A stretch of 38,063 nucleotides of DNA from Streptomyces prunicolor NBRC 13075 (GCF_000367365.1 NZ_BARF01000143.1:1-38063), one strand, 5' to 3'; counted from the first letter of the stretch, positions 16,706-25,029 are shown. Numbers and translations are program-made. Notes: a model not told the origin generated them from the sequence alone.

Positions 16706-16791
16706 AGGGAGGGGCTGTTTCGGCCGCGTCACGCCGTCGTATCTGCGGGGGGCCTAAGTCCTCACGCTCTTGCCGTGGCGGCGGAATCGCG

Positions 16792-16835
16792 ATACATCGT
16801 GTGTATTGACGCTCCCGCTCAACTCGCGATATGTT
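16792..16835 (+). promoter_or_regulatory. padR promoter with overlapping inverted repeat
   Basis: A vegetative-type promoter, TTGACG (16806-16811), 18-bp spacer, TATGTT (16830-16835), precedes the PadR gene. Directly overlapping its -35 box is ATACA-TCGTG-TGTAT (16792-16806), a perfect 5-bp-arm dyad resembling the TGTAT/ATACA half-sites bound by PadR proteins. Autorepression is likely but inferred. Confidence 0.55.
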
Positions 16836-16883
16836 CGGTCACGGATATTCGGGCGCGAGGTACGGATGGAGGCGGTGATCCCG

Positions 16884-17504
16884 ATGGCTGCGAAGCGTCG
16901 CAAGCTCAGCAATCCGCTCGCGCTCGCCGTGCTGGTGACCCTCTGGCAGGGGCCCATGCATCCGTACGAGATCGCCCAGACCCTTCGCCGTCAGGGCAAG
17001 GACACCAGCACGAAGATCAACTACGGCTCGCTCTACACGGTCGTGCAGAACCTGGAGAAGCACGGCTTCGTCGAGGTCGCCGACACCGAGCGCAAGGGCA
17101 ACCGCCCCGAGCGCACGGTCTACGGAGTGACCGAGGCCGGCCGCGAGGAGACCACCGAGTGGCTGTCCGAGCTGCTGGCCCGCCCGGTCAAGGAGTACCC
17201 GATCTTCGAGACAGCCCTCTCGCTGCTGGGCGCCCTGCACCCCGACGAGGTGATGACGCTTCTGGAGGAGCGGGTGAAGAACCTGGACGTGCAGGCGGCG
17301 AGTGAGCGCGGGGCCCTGGAGAAGCTGTACGAGTCGGTGCCCCGGCTGTTCCTGATCGAGGTCGAGTACCAACTGCACATGATCGAGGCGCAGGCCGAGT
17401 GGGTGCGCGGTTTCCTGGAGGAGATCAGGAAGGGCTCGATGCTCGGCGTCGACGGATGGCGCCAGTTCCACGAAACGGGGGAGCTGCCACCGGAGTTCAC
17501 CTAG
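16884..17504 (+). CDS. PadR-family transcriptional regulator
   Basis: A 206-residue repressor. A winged helix occupies residues 1-85 (ALAVLVTLWQGPMHPYEIAQ, then YGSLYTVVQNLEKHGFVEV), followed by a long helical C-terminal dimerisation half (Vir_Act_alpha_C-like, EVEYQLHMIEAQAEWVRGFLEEI). The ATG chosen has GGAGG 10 nt upstream; an ATG six codons earlier is also possible. PadR genes placed in front of ABC-2 exporters usually control drug or lipid export, and the exporter starts 183 bp downstream on the same strand. A stem-loop lies between them. Confidence 0.85.
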   Translation: MAAKRRKLSNPLALAVLVTLWQGPMHPYEIAQTLRRQGKDTSTKINYGSLYTVVQNLEKHGFVEVADTERKGNRPERTVYGVTEAGREETTEWLSELLARPVKEYPIFETALSLLGALHPDEVMTLLEERVKNLDVQAASERGALEKLYESVPRLFLIEVEYQLHMIEAQAEWVRGFLEEIRKGSMLGVDGWRQFHETGELPPEFT

Positions 17505-17513
17505 ACACGAAGA

Positions 17514-17549
17514 ACCCCGACCGGGCTGTTGGAGCAGCCCCGCCGGGGT
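17514..17549 (+). terminator. Stem-loop after padR
   Basis: Interrupted stem, ACCCCG/CGGGGT outside and GGGCTG/CAGCCC inside, loop TTGGAG. It begins 9 nt after the padR stop. There is no T-run, as is common in Streptomyces, so it may terminate partially and let some transcription continue into the exporter genes. Confidence 0.55.
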
Positions 17550-17687
17550 CACGAACCCCGAACTGACCCGCCGTGCGGCGAAGCCAGGCGATCGAGGTGC
17601 GGCACACCCAGGATAGCCGGGCGCTCTTCACGCGGATCAGTCGAGACCTTTCACATCGCACATCCGCTCATTCCTTGGAGAGCTGTC

Positions 17688-18704
17688 ATGGGCAGTACCC
17701 GTGCGCCCGCGGTCGAGGCGCGTCAACTGATCAAGACCTATCCCGGCGATGTCACCGCCCTCAACGGCATGGACATCACCGTCGAACCCGGCACCGTCTT
17801 CGGCCTCCTCGGACCGAACGGCGCCGGCAAGTCCACCACCGTCAAGATCCTCACCACCCTCGCCAGGCCCGACTCCGGCACGGCCACCGTCGCCGGCCAC
17901 GACGTGCTGCGCCACCCCGACCGGGTCCGCCGCACGATCGGCGTGGTCGCCCAGAACTCCGGCGCCGACCCGACGGCGACCGGCCGCGAGAACCTCCAAC
18001 TCCAGGGCAGGCTCTACGGCTTGAGGGGCGCCGCCCTCGCGAAGCGGGTGGACGAGCTCCTCGACCGCTTCACCCTCGCCGACGCCGCGAAGCGTCCGGT
18101 GAAGGGCTACTCCGGCGGTATGCGCCGCCGCCTGGACGTGGCGCTCGGCCTGGTGCACCGGCCCGAGGTGCTCTTCCTCGACGAACCCACCACCGGCCTC
18201 GACCCGGAGGCCCGCACCGCGATGTGGGACGAGATCGGCCGGCTGGCGGGGGAGGAGGGGCTGACCATCCTGCTCACCACGCACTACCTCGAAGAGGCCG
18301 ACCGGCTCGCCGAACGCATCGCGATCGTCGACCGCGGCCGGGTCGTCGTGGAAGGTACCCCCGACTCCCTCAAGGGCGAACTCCGGGGCGACGCCGTCCA
18401 CTTGGAGCTGCGGGAAGCGGTCGGCGACGCCGGTCGTACGCTGCTGCGGAACACCCTCGTCGGACTGCCGGGCGTGCGCGAGGTGCTGGTCGACGGGCGC
18501 CGGGTCAGTGCCCGCGCCGACGACGGAGCGGCCGCGGTGCCCGTCCTGCTGGCGGCGTTCGAGCGGGCCGGCGTCGGGGTCGCCAGCGCGACCGTCGCCC
18601 GTCCCTCGCTGGACGACGTCTATCTCCGCTACGCGGGCCGCCGTTACGCCGAGGCCGACGCGAACAGCACCGAGCGGCTCGCGGTCGCCGGAGGTGCGCG
18701 ATGA
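17688..18704 (+). CDS. ABC transporter ATP-binding protein, DrrA-like
   Basis: A 338-residue ABC ATPase of the daunorubicin-resistance (DrrA) type. Walker A is GPNGAGKSTT near residue 44, the Q-loop lies in VVAQNSGADPTATGREN, the signature is YSGGMRRRLDVALGL, Walker B is VLFLDEPTTGLD, and the switch is TTHYLEEADRLAERI. The C-terminal 80 residues are the extra domain of this subfamily (SLDDVYLRYAGR). ATG with TTGGAGAG upstream; the frame is open earlier but without ABC sequence. It pairs with the permease through an ATGA overlap. The substrate is unknown; hydrophobic drug export is the family expectation. Confidence 0.92.
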   Translation: MGSTRAPAVEARQLIKTYPGDVTALNGMDITVEPGTVFGLLGPNGAGKSTTVKILTTLARPDSGTATVAGHDVLRHPDRVRRTIGVVAQNSGADPTATGRENLQLQGRLYGLRGAALAKRVDELLDRFTLADAAKRPVKGYSGGMRRRLDVALGLVHRPEVLFLDEPTTGLDPEARTAMWDEIGRLAGEEGLTILLTTHYLEEADRLAERIAIVDRGRVVVEGTPDSLKGELRGDAVHLELREAVGDAGRTLLRNTLVGLPGVREVLVDGRRVSARADDGAAAVPVLLAAFERAGVGVASATVARPSLDDVYLRYAGRRYAEADANSTERLAVAGGAR

Positions 18705-19477
18705 GCACCGCCGTCTCGCAGACCTGGTACATGACGCAGCGTCAACTCATGGTGTTCGCACGGCAGCCCGCCTTCGCGATCATCACCCTCATCCAGCCGG
18801 TGATCTGGCTGTTCCTGTTCGGCAACCTCTTCAAGAAGGTCGTCGAACTCGGCGGCTTCGGCACCACCTCGTACCTGGACTACCTCGTCCCGGGCGTGGT
18901 CGTGATGAGCGCCCTCAGCTCCAACATGTGGGCGGGCATGGGCACGTTGGAGGAGATCCAGCGCGGCACCCTCAACCGCTTCCTGACCACCCCGGTCAGC
19001 CGGGCCGCGCTGATGAACGGCAACGTCGTCAACAACGGCCTCGTCACCGCGCTCCAATCGGCGATCATCGTGCTGCTCGGACTGCTCGGCGGCGCCGACT
19101 ACCCGGGCGGCATCGGCGGCATAGCGATCCTGATCGTGGCCTCCGTGCTCCTGGGCACCATCTTCGGCGCACTGTCCAACGCGCTCGGCATGCTGGTGCA
19201 GCAACGGGAGTCGATCATCGGCATCAACACCTTCCTGCTGCTGCCCCTGACATTCCTCTCCAGCGCGTTCATGGCGCCGTCCCAGATGCCCTCGTGGATG
19301 CGACACATCGCCGACTTCAACCCACTCAACTGGGCGATGGTGGCGGGCCGTTCGGCGATGAGCGAACACCCCGACTGGGGCGACGTCCTCAGCCGCGGCG
19401 GCGCGCTGCTGGCGCTAGCGGTGACGGCGGTATGGCTATCGATCCGCACGTTCAGGTCGTATCAGCGGTCGGTGTAA
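18701..19477 (+). CDS. ABC-2 type exporter permease, DrrB-like
   Basis: A 258-residue integral membrane protein with six hydrophobic segments, including IITLIQPVIWLFLFGNLF, a central pair with LGTIFGALSNALGMLV, and FLLLPLTFLSSAFMAP. The NPLNWAMVAGR motif near the C-terminus is typical of DrrB-like permeases. It forms the membrane half of the exporter with the preceding ATPase. A clean terminator follows the stop codon, closing the padR-exporter block. Confidence 0.92.
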   Translation: MSTAVSQTWYMTQRQLMVFARQPAFAIITLIQPVIWLFLFGNLFKKVVELGGFGTTSYLDYLVPGVVVMSALSSNMWAGMGTLEEIQRGTLNRFLTTPVSRAALMNGNVVNNGLVTALQSAIIVLLGLLGGADYPGGIGGIAILIVASVLLGTIFGALSNALGMLVQQRESIIGINTFLLLPLTFLSSAFMAPSQMPSWMRHIADFNPLNWAMVAGRSAMSEHPDWGDVLSRGGALLALAVTAVWLSIRTFRSYQRSV

Positions 19478-19483
19478 GCGAGA

Positions 19484-19510
19484 GGGGCGGCACTCCAAAG
19501 GTGCCGCCCC
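19484..19510 (+). terminator. Strong stem-loop terminator after the exporter operon
   Basis: GGGGCGGCAC-TCCAAAG-GTGCCGCCCC, a perfect 10-bp stem starting 7 nt after the permease stop. No T-run, but the stem is long and GC-rich. Confidence 0.75.
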
Positions 19511-19515
19511 GGGGC

Positions 19516-19595
19516 AGCGCTCCGAAAGGGGCGCGAGGCTGTGTCGATGTGCGGCTCCCCCGCGCGGGCGCGACCAGCCACGACGCCACCGCAGA
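19516..19595. repeat. Streptomyces-type intergenic palindromic element
   Basis: GCGCTCC-GAAA-GGGGCGC, then a longer fold in which GGCTGTGTCG pairs with CGCGACCAGCC around an inner GCGG/CCGC stem. The wording (GGGGCGCG, GGCTGTGTCGAT, GCGGCTCC, GGGCGCGACCAGCC) matches a hairpin sequence I recall seeing between convergent genes in many Streptomyces genomes; this is recall, not a search. It sits between the convergent exporter and siderophore-interacting genes and may terminate both. Confidence 0.5.
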
Positions 19596-19632
19596 CGCCA
19601 AGCGACCCAAACCGGCACCCCCAGTGGCGCAC

Positions 19633-20472
19633 CTACGCGGCAACGCCTTCCTGCTCCGCCTCGATCTTCGCGTTCCACTCCCGCTTAGACGCCTGCCACC
19701 CGTCCTCGTTGTGGCCCAGCCGCCAGTACCCGGAGATCGAAAGATCCTCGCGCGGGATCGCCAACTCGACCCGCAGCAGGGCCCGCAGGTCCTTCACGAA
19801 GGCCGCCTCACCGTGCACGAACGCGTGCATCCGGCCCTCCGGGAACTCCAGCGCCCGTACGGCCTCGGCGAGCGCCTCGCCGACGGGACGGTCACCGCGG
19901 TGCAGCCAGACGACCTCGATGTCGGACTCGATCTTCTGCTCCTCCTCGGGGCCTGAGATCTCCACGAAGGCGTGGGCAGCCGCGCCCTCGGGCAGCGACT
20001 CCAGGGCACGGGCGATCGCGGGCAGCGCGCTCTCGTCCCCGGCGAGCAGATGCCAGTCGGCGTCCGCGTCGGGGGCGTAGGCGCCACCAGGGCCCATGAA
20101 GTGGACGGTCTCGCCGGGCTGGACCCGGGACGCCCACGGGCCGGCGAGGCCCTCGTCGCCGTGGATCACGAAGTCCAGGGTCATCTCGCGGTGCGCGGGG
20201 TCCCAGGCGCGCACGGTGTAGGTGCGGGTCACCGGCCACTGCTCACGCGGGAACTCGGCGCGGATGCGCTCCACGTCGAAGGGCTCGGGGTAGACCGCGC
20301 CCCCGGCCGGGAACAGCAGTTTCACGTAATGGTCGGTGCAGGTATCCGCAGAGAACTCGGCCAGACCCTCGCCACCGAGCACCACGCGCTGCATATGGGG
20401 GGTCAGGCGCTCAGTGCGGACGACCTGCGCGGAGTGGGGCTTACGCGGCTTCCGTGCCGGACGTTCTGCCAT
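19633..20472 (-). CDS. Siderophore-interacting FAD-binding ferric reductase (SIP/ViuB family)
   Basis: A 279-residue flavoprotein that reduces Fe(III)-siderophore in the cytosol to release iron. The N-terminal flavin barrel contains RTYTVRAWD (RxYT/S flavin motif, about residues 68-76), and the C-terminal NAD(P)H-like domain has LLAGDESALPAIARAL and the family end motif SGYWRLGHNEDGWQ. I start it at the ATG with GGGAGG 5 nt upstream. An ATG seven codons earlier is possible, but it lies 2 bp from the iron box and has no ribosome site. It stands alone, with iron control evident from the box upstream. Confidence 0.9.
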   Translation of the reverse strand: MAERPARKPRKPHSAQVVRTERLTPHMQRVVLGGEGLAEFSADTCTDHYVKLLFPAGGAVYPEPFDVERIRAEFPREQWPVTRTYTVRAWDPAHREMTLDFVIHGDEGLAGPWASRVQPGETVHFMGPGGAYAPDADADWHLLAGDESALPAIARALESLPEGAAAHAFVEISGPEEEQKIESDIEVVWLHRGDRPVGEALAEAVRALEFPEGRMHAFVHGEAAFVKDLRALLRVELAIPREDLSISGYWRLGHNEDGWQASKREWNAKIEAEQEGVAA

Positions 20473-20495
20473 GACGGCCTCCCAGATTCCCATGC

Positions 20496-20514
20496 TTAGG
20501 CTTACCTAAGTTAG
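20496..20514 (-). promoter_or_regulatory. DmdR/IdeR-type iron box
   Basis: Read on the minus strand, this 19-mer matches 13 of 19 positions of the actinobacterial iron-box consensus (TTAGGTTAGGCTAACCTAA). It contains the core palindrome CTTAGG-CTTA-CCTAAG at 20495-20510. The position just ahead of the siderophore-interacting gene fits repression by iron-loaded DmdR1. Confidence 0.75.
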
Positions 20515-20561
20515 CACTAGATTCTTTGTGATAGGCAAGAAGGCGAGAGCAATAACAATGC

Positions 20562-21491
20562 TTACGCGCCCAGCGTGGTGAGCAGTCGTTGCAATGATCC
20601 GCCCAGCCCCCAGCGCTCCGCCAGCGCGCCCACCAGCTCCGGGTCGCGCGGGGCGTGCGGCAGCGTCGTGTCGACATCGGGCAGCGGTACGTCGTCGGCG
20701 ACCCGTACGACCTTGGGCGCGACCGCGACGTACGGCCGTGCCTCGTCGAGGCGCTTGCGCTGCGAGGGGGTCAGCTTGGACTTGGGGTCGTCGATCGCGG
20801 CCATGATCCCGGGCACGTCACCGAACTCGGCGAGCAGCTTCGCCGCCGTCTTCTCACCGATCCCGGGGACGCCGGGCAGACCGTCGCTGGGGTCGCCGCG
20901 CAGCAGCGCCAGATCGACGTAGCCGCGGCCGTCGACGCCGTACTTCTCGCGCAGGAACGCTTCGTCGGTGACTTGGAGCATGCCGACGCCCTTGATCGGA
21001 TACAGGACGCGGATCCCGCGGGCGTCGTCGACGAGCTGGTACAGGTCGCGGTCGCCGGTGACGATGTCGACCGGGCCCTTGGCGTGTGCCGTGAACGTGC
21101 CGATGACGTCGTCGGCCTCGTACGGCTCGACGCCCACGCGCGCGATGCCGACCGCGTCGAGGACGGCCTCGATGATCGGCACCTGCGGGGAGAGCGTGTC
21201 CGGCACCTCCTCCGCGTCCGGGCCGCTCTCGCGGACCTCGGCGACGCGGTGCGCCTTGTAGGTGGGGATCAGGTCGACCCGCCACTGTGGTCGCCAGTCC
21301 GCGTCCATGCAGGCGACCAGCTGGTCGGGGCGGTGGTCCTTGACCAGGCGGTCGATGAACTCGAGCAGTCCGCGTACGGCGTTCACCGGCGTCCCGTCCG
21401 GTGCCTTCACGGACTCCGGGACGCCGAAGTAGGCGCGGAAGTAGAGCGAGGCGGTGTCGAGGAGCATCAGTCGTCCGGTCACGCCTCGCAT
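20562..21491 (-). CDS. 5'-3' exonuclease (FEN-like, polymerase I N-domain family)
   Basis: A stand-alone 309-residue nuclease homologous to the 5' nuclease domain of DNA polymerase I. Metal-binding acidic motifs are visible: LLDTASLYFRAYFG, ACMDADWRPQWR, YEADDVIGTF, VTGDRDLYQLV. The helix-hairpin-helix follows (LRGDPSDGLPGVPGIGEKTAAKLL). It likely removes RNA primers or flaps as a spare to Pol I. The start is uncertain: ATGs at 21494 and 21491 and GTGs at 21482 and 21518 are all in frame, and none has a clear ribosome site. It is divergent from the betaine transporter. Confidence 0.9.
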   Translation of the reverse strand: MRGVTGRLMLLDTASLYFRAYFGVPESVKAPDGTPVNAVRGLLEFIDRLVKDHRPDQLVACMDADWRPQWRVDLIPTYKAHRVAEVRESGPDAEEVPDTLSPQVPIIEAVLDAVGIARVGVEPYEADDVIGTFTAHAKGPVDIVTGDRDLYQLVDDARGIRVLYPIKGVGMLQVTDEAFLREKYGVDGRGYVDLALLRGDPSDGLPGVPGIGEKTAAKLLAEFGDVPGIMAAIDDPKSKLTPSQRKRLDEARPYVAVAPKVVRVADDVPLPDVDTTLPHAPRDPELVGALAERWGLGGSLQRLLTTLGA

Positions 21492-21725
21492 CATGCCGCA
21501 CGACGGCGCGACGACCACCCCTCAATGTCATCCGGAGGGACCAACACCGCCGGCTCCGGACGGGCGAGCACCCCTGGTTGGTGAGCTGGACCACTCCTGC
21601 GTTTGCGCCCGGAAAGCCTGGGAAGGCGCGGCCTCGGAGCGATGCCGGTTGCACATTCAACCGTCGAGGGGCCTTCCAGGTCCGTCGCCGTCGCCTCCCG
21701 TCCTGCCCCCGATCGAGAGGTACGC

Positions 21726-22811
21726 GTGTCAGCCAGGCTAGAAGCCGAGCATCTGTACAAGGTGTTCGGCAGACGACCCGACCAGGCAGTCGAACGGCTC
21801 CGCGAAGGAGCCGACCGGGAGGAACTGCGCGCCGACGGCACCACCGCCGCCGTCATCGACGCCTCCTTCTCCGTCGCACCGGGCCAGATCTTCGTCGTCA
21901 TGGGCCTGTCCGGCTCCGGCAAGTCGACCCTCCTGCGGATGCTCAACGGACTCCTGGAGCCCACCGCGGGCCGCGTCCTCTTCGACGGCCAGGACCTGAC
22001 CGCGCTCGGCGACCGCGAACTCCGCGAGGTCCGCGCCCGCAAGATCAGCATGGTCTTCCAGCACTTCGCGCTCTTCCCGCACCGCAGCGTCCGCGAGAAC
22101 GCCGCCTACGGTCTTGAAGTGCAGGGCGTGCCCCGCGCCGAGCGCCTGAAGCGCGCCGGCGAGGCGCTCGCCCTGTGCGGCCTGGCCGGCTGGGAGGACT
22201 CCTGGCCCGACGAGCTGTCCGGCGGGATGCAGCAGCGCGTCGGCCTGGCCCGCGCGCTCGCCACCGACGCCGACCTGCTCCTCATGGACGAGTCGTTCAG
22301 CGCGCTCGACCCGCTGATCCGGCGGGACATGCAGGACCAACTCCTGGAACTGCAGCAGTCGTTGAAGAAGACGATCGTCTTCATCACGCACGACCTCAAC
22401 GAGGCCATGCGCCTCGGCGACCGCATCGCCGTCATGCGCGACGGCCGCATCGTCCAGACCGGCACCGCGGAGGACATCCTCGTCCGCCCCGCCGACGACT
22501 ACGTCTCCTCCTTCATCCAGGACGTCGACCGCTCCCGGGTCCTCACGGCGAGCTCCGTCATGGACACCGACCTGCGCGGCGACGAGGCCGACTGCGCCTG
22601 TGAGACCGCGACGCCGGACACGCCGTTCAACGAGCTCTGCGCGATCAGCGCCCGCCTCACGCACGCCGTCGCGGTGCTCGACAAGGACCACGAACTGGTC
22701 GGCGTCGTCCCCAGGCAGCGCCTGGTCGCCTTCCTCGGTGACGAGCAGCACGAACCCACCCCCTGTGTCAGTCCGCGTGACGGCGGCGAGAAGGTGACCG
22801 CCCATGCCTAG
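21726..22811 (+). CDS. Glycine betaine/proline-type ABC transporter ATPase (ProV/OpuAA family)
   Basis: A 361-residue ATPase of the osmoprotectant uptake class. N-terminal LEAEHLYKVFGRRPDQA is the usual ProV opening; Walker A is GLSGSGKST, the signature is LSGGMQQRVGLARAL, Walker B is LLLMDESFSALD, and the switch is FITHDLNEAMRLGDRI. The C-terminal 90 residues contain a single CBS-like segment (HAVAVLDKDHELVGVVPRQRLVAFLG), where osmotic or nucleotide sensing occurs in OpuA relatives. GTG start with GAGAGG 5 nt upstream. Its end overlaps the permease start by 8 nt. Confidence 0.92.
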   Translation: MSARLEAEHLYKVFGRRPDQAVERLREGADREELRADGTTAAVIDASFSVAPGQIFVVMGLSGSGKSTLLRMLNGLLEPTAGRVLFDGQDLTALGDRELREVRARKISMVFQHFALFPHRSVRENAAYGLEVQGVPRAERLKRAGEALALCGLAGWEDSWPDELSGGMQQRVGLARALATDADLLLMDESFSALDPLIRRDMQDQLLELQQSLKKTIVFITHDLNEAMRLGDRIAVMRDGRIVQTGTAEDILVRPADDYVSSFIQDVDRSRVLTASSVMDTDLRGDEADCACETATPDTPFNELCAISARLTHAVAVLDKDHELVGVVPRQRLVAFLGDEQHEPTPCVSPRDGGEKVTAHA

Positions 22812-24618
22812 GCTCCCGCTCGGCGACTGGGTCGACTCCGGTGTCGACTGGCTCCTCGCCCACATGTCCTGGCTCTTCGACGCGATCAAGACGGTCGTCG
22901 AGGGCATGTACGACGGCATCAACGCGGTCCTCACCGCCCCCGAACCCCTGCTCCTCGCGGGCATCTTCGCCGTGATCGCCTGGTGGCTGCGCGGCTTGGT
23001 CGCGGGTGTCCTGGCCTTCGCCGGATTCCTGCTCATCGACTCGCTCGACCTGTGGGACCGGGCCATGTCGACCCTGGCCCTCGTCCTCGTCGCGACCGTC
23101 ATCGCCCTGGTGATCTCGATCCCGCTGGGCATCTGGGCGGCCCGCTCCAAGACGGTCAGCGCGGTCGTACGGCCCGCTCTCGACCTGCTCCAGACGATGC
23201 CGTCGATGGTGCTGCTGATCCCGGCGATCCTCTTCTTCGGCCTCGGCACCTCGGCCGGCGTGATCGCCACCCTGATCTTCGCGCTCGCCCCCGGCGTCCG
23301 CATGACCGAGCTGGGCATCCGCCAGGTCGACGCCGAACTCGTGGAAGCAGCCGAGGCGTTCGGCACCTCACCACGCAACACACTCTTGCGCGTCCAACTG
23401 CCGCTGGCCCTCCCGACGATCATGGCGGGCATCAACCAGGTCATCATGCTGGGCCTGTCGATGGTCGTCATCGCGGGCATGGTCGGCACCGGCGGACTCG
23501 GCGGCGCCGTCAACGAGGCCATCGGCCAGCTCGACATCGGCTTCGGCTTCGAGGCGGGCGTCGGCATCGTCGTCCTCGCGATCTACCTCGACCGCATGAC
23601 CAGCGCGCTCGGCACCCAGATCTCCCCGCTCGGCCGCCGCGCCGCCGCCAAGGCCCGCGCGGCAGGCAACGAGAAGCCCTGGAACTACCGCCCCCGCCCG
23701 GCGTTCGCCGTGATCGGCGTGGTCGTCCTCGCCCTCGTGGCCGGCGGCATGGGCGTCTTCGGCTCCTCCTCCGGCACCAAGGCGACCTCCGCCACGGACG
23801 TCGGCAAGGGCAAGAACATAACCATCGGCTACATCCCCTGGGACGAGGGCATCGCCTCCACCTTCCTCTGGAAGGAGATCCTGGAGGAACGCGGCTACAA
23901 GGTGACGACCACCCAGTACGCGGCGGGCCCGCTCTACACCGGCCTCGCCACCGGCCAGGTCGACTTCCAGACCGACTCCTGGCTGCCCACCACGCACGCC
24001 GAGTACTGGAAGAAGTACGGCAAGCAGCTCGACGACCTCGGCAGCTGGTACGGCTCCACCTCGCTGGAGCTGACCGTCCCGGCGTACATGAAGGACGTCA
24101 ACACCCTGGCGGACCTCAAGACCCACGCCTCCGAGTTCGGCGGCAAGATCACCGGCATCGAACCGAGCGCCGGAATGATGGGCCTCTTGAAGACCAAGGT
24201 CCTCAAGGAGTACGGCCTCCAGGGCTCCTACGACGTCGTCGACGGCTCCACCCCGGCGATGCTGGCCGAGCTGAAGCGGGCGTACGCCAAGAAGCAGCCG
24301 ATCGTCGTCACGCTCTGGTCGCCGCACTGGGCGTACAGCGACTACAAGCTGAAGAAGCTCAAGGACCCCAAGAACGCCTGGGGCAAGGGCGACGGCGTGC
24401 ACACCGTGGCGCGCAAGGGCTTCGCCGCCGACAACCCCGACGTCGGCAAGTGGCTGAAGGACTTCAAGATGACCGAGAGCCAGCTCACCGGTCTGGAGGC
24501 GCAGATCCAGAAGTCCGGCAAGGGCGAGGAGCAGGACGCCGTCCGCACCTGGCTGAAGCAACACCCGGGCCTCGTCGACCAGTTGGCCCCGGTCGCGAAG
24601 AACCAGCAGAGCCGGTAG
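22804..24618 (+). CDS. Fused permease and substrate-binding protein of the betaine transporter (OpuABC-like)
   Basis: A 604-residue fusion. Residues 1-300 are a ProW-type permease: about seven hydrophobic segments with the EAA loop ELVEAAEAFGTSPRNTLLRVQLP. A further hydrophobic segment (about 302-322) then leads into a ligand-binding domain (about 335-600) of the OpuAC family, tethered to the outer face. Aromatic residues expected to cage quaternary ammonium groups occur in DSWLPTTHAEYW and LWSPHWAY. Together with the ATPase this makes a complete importer with two genes. Glycine betaine is the likely substrate; carnitine, choline or proline betaine are possible. Confidence 0.92.
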   Translation: MPRLPLGDWVDSGVDWLLAHMSWLFDAIKTVVEGMYDGINAVLTAPEPLLLAGIFAVIAWWLRGLVAGVLAFAGFLLIDSLDLWDRAMSTLALVLVATVIALVISIPLGIWAARSKTVSAVVRPALDLLQTMPSMVLLIPAILFFGLGTSAGVIATLIFALAPGVRMTELGIRQVDAELVEAAEAFGTSPRNTLLRVQLPLALPTIMAGINQVIMLGLSMVVIAGMVGTGGLGGAVNEAIGQLDIGFGFEAGVGIVVLAIYLDRMTSALGTQISPLGRRAAAKARAAGNEKPWNYRPRPAFAVIGVVVLALVAGGMGVFGSSSGTKATSATDVGKGKNITIGYIPWDEGIASTFLWKEILEERGYKVTTTQYAAGPLYTGLATGQVDFQTDSWLPTTHAEYWKKYGKQLDDLGSWYGSTSLELTVPAYMKDVNTLADLKTHASEFGGKITGIEPSAGMMGLLKTKVLKEYGLQGSYDVVDGSTPAMLAELKRAYAKKQPIVVTLWSPHWAYSDYKLKKLKDPKNAWGKGDGVHTVARKGFAADNPDVGKWLKDFKMTESQLTGLEAQIQKSGKGEEQDAVRTWLKQHPGLVDQLAPVAKNQQSR

Positions 24619-24674
24619 GACCGGAAAAGCCAGGCGGCCGGGTGACCTGACAGTCCCGCAGCCGCCGTCCCAGA

Positions 24675-24723
24675 GGTGGGCTCCACCGCACGTTCCCCCC
24701 TTCGTGCGGCGGGGCCCACCTTT
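24675..24723 (+). terminator. Terminator after the betaine transporter
   Basis: Outer stem GGTGGGC/GCCCACC, inner stem CCGCACG/CGTGCGG, closed by a T/C-rich loop and followed by TTTG. It lies 57 nt after the stop codon. Confidence 0.75.
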
Positions 24724-25029
24724 GTCCGTGCCCCGATCCGGTACGAAAAGGATCCGGCCAACCACATAGCGCTACGAAACCCCGCAATCAGGCCCGTGAT
24801 GTGAGCGGGAACACAGGCGGCTGCGTATGCATTGAAGAGTAGAGACGAGGTCTGGCGCTGATCGAGGGCCGGCGAGCCCTTGGACAGTGGCCAGAACTGT
24901 GACGTCCGATCGCACGCTGTGTGACGTGGATGTGACAGGCGCATGAAACGGTTTGCCGAACATGCGTAGGGTGCAGAGAACTCATCAGAGGCAACTGAAA
25001 ACCGACGAGCGAAGGAGGGAGCCGGAGCG
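24724..25029. other. Gene-free leader of the XRE-cupin regulator
   Basis: 306 bp between the terminator and the next gene. It presumably holds the promoter of that gene. A TGCGTAGGGT segment near 24964-24973 resembles an extended -10 box, but I cannot pair it with a good -35. No gene or RNA is supportable here. Confidence 0.35.

Noticed and set aside
17573..19477. A 634-codon frame spanning both ABC transporter genes
   Set aside because: Its first part is an Arg/Pro/Gly-rich frame shadow of the ATPase gene; only the last 258 codons, the permease, are real.
21738..23567. 609-codon minus-strand frame opposite the betaine transporter
   Set aside because: It lies antisense to two clear ABC genes, is made of repetitive Gly/Val/Ala/Asp text, and has no family motif.
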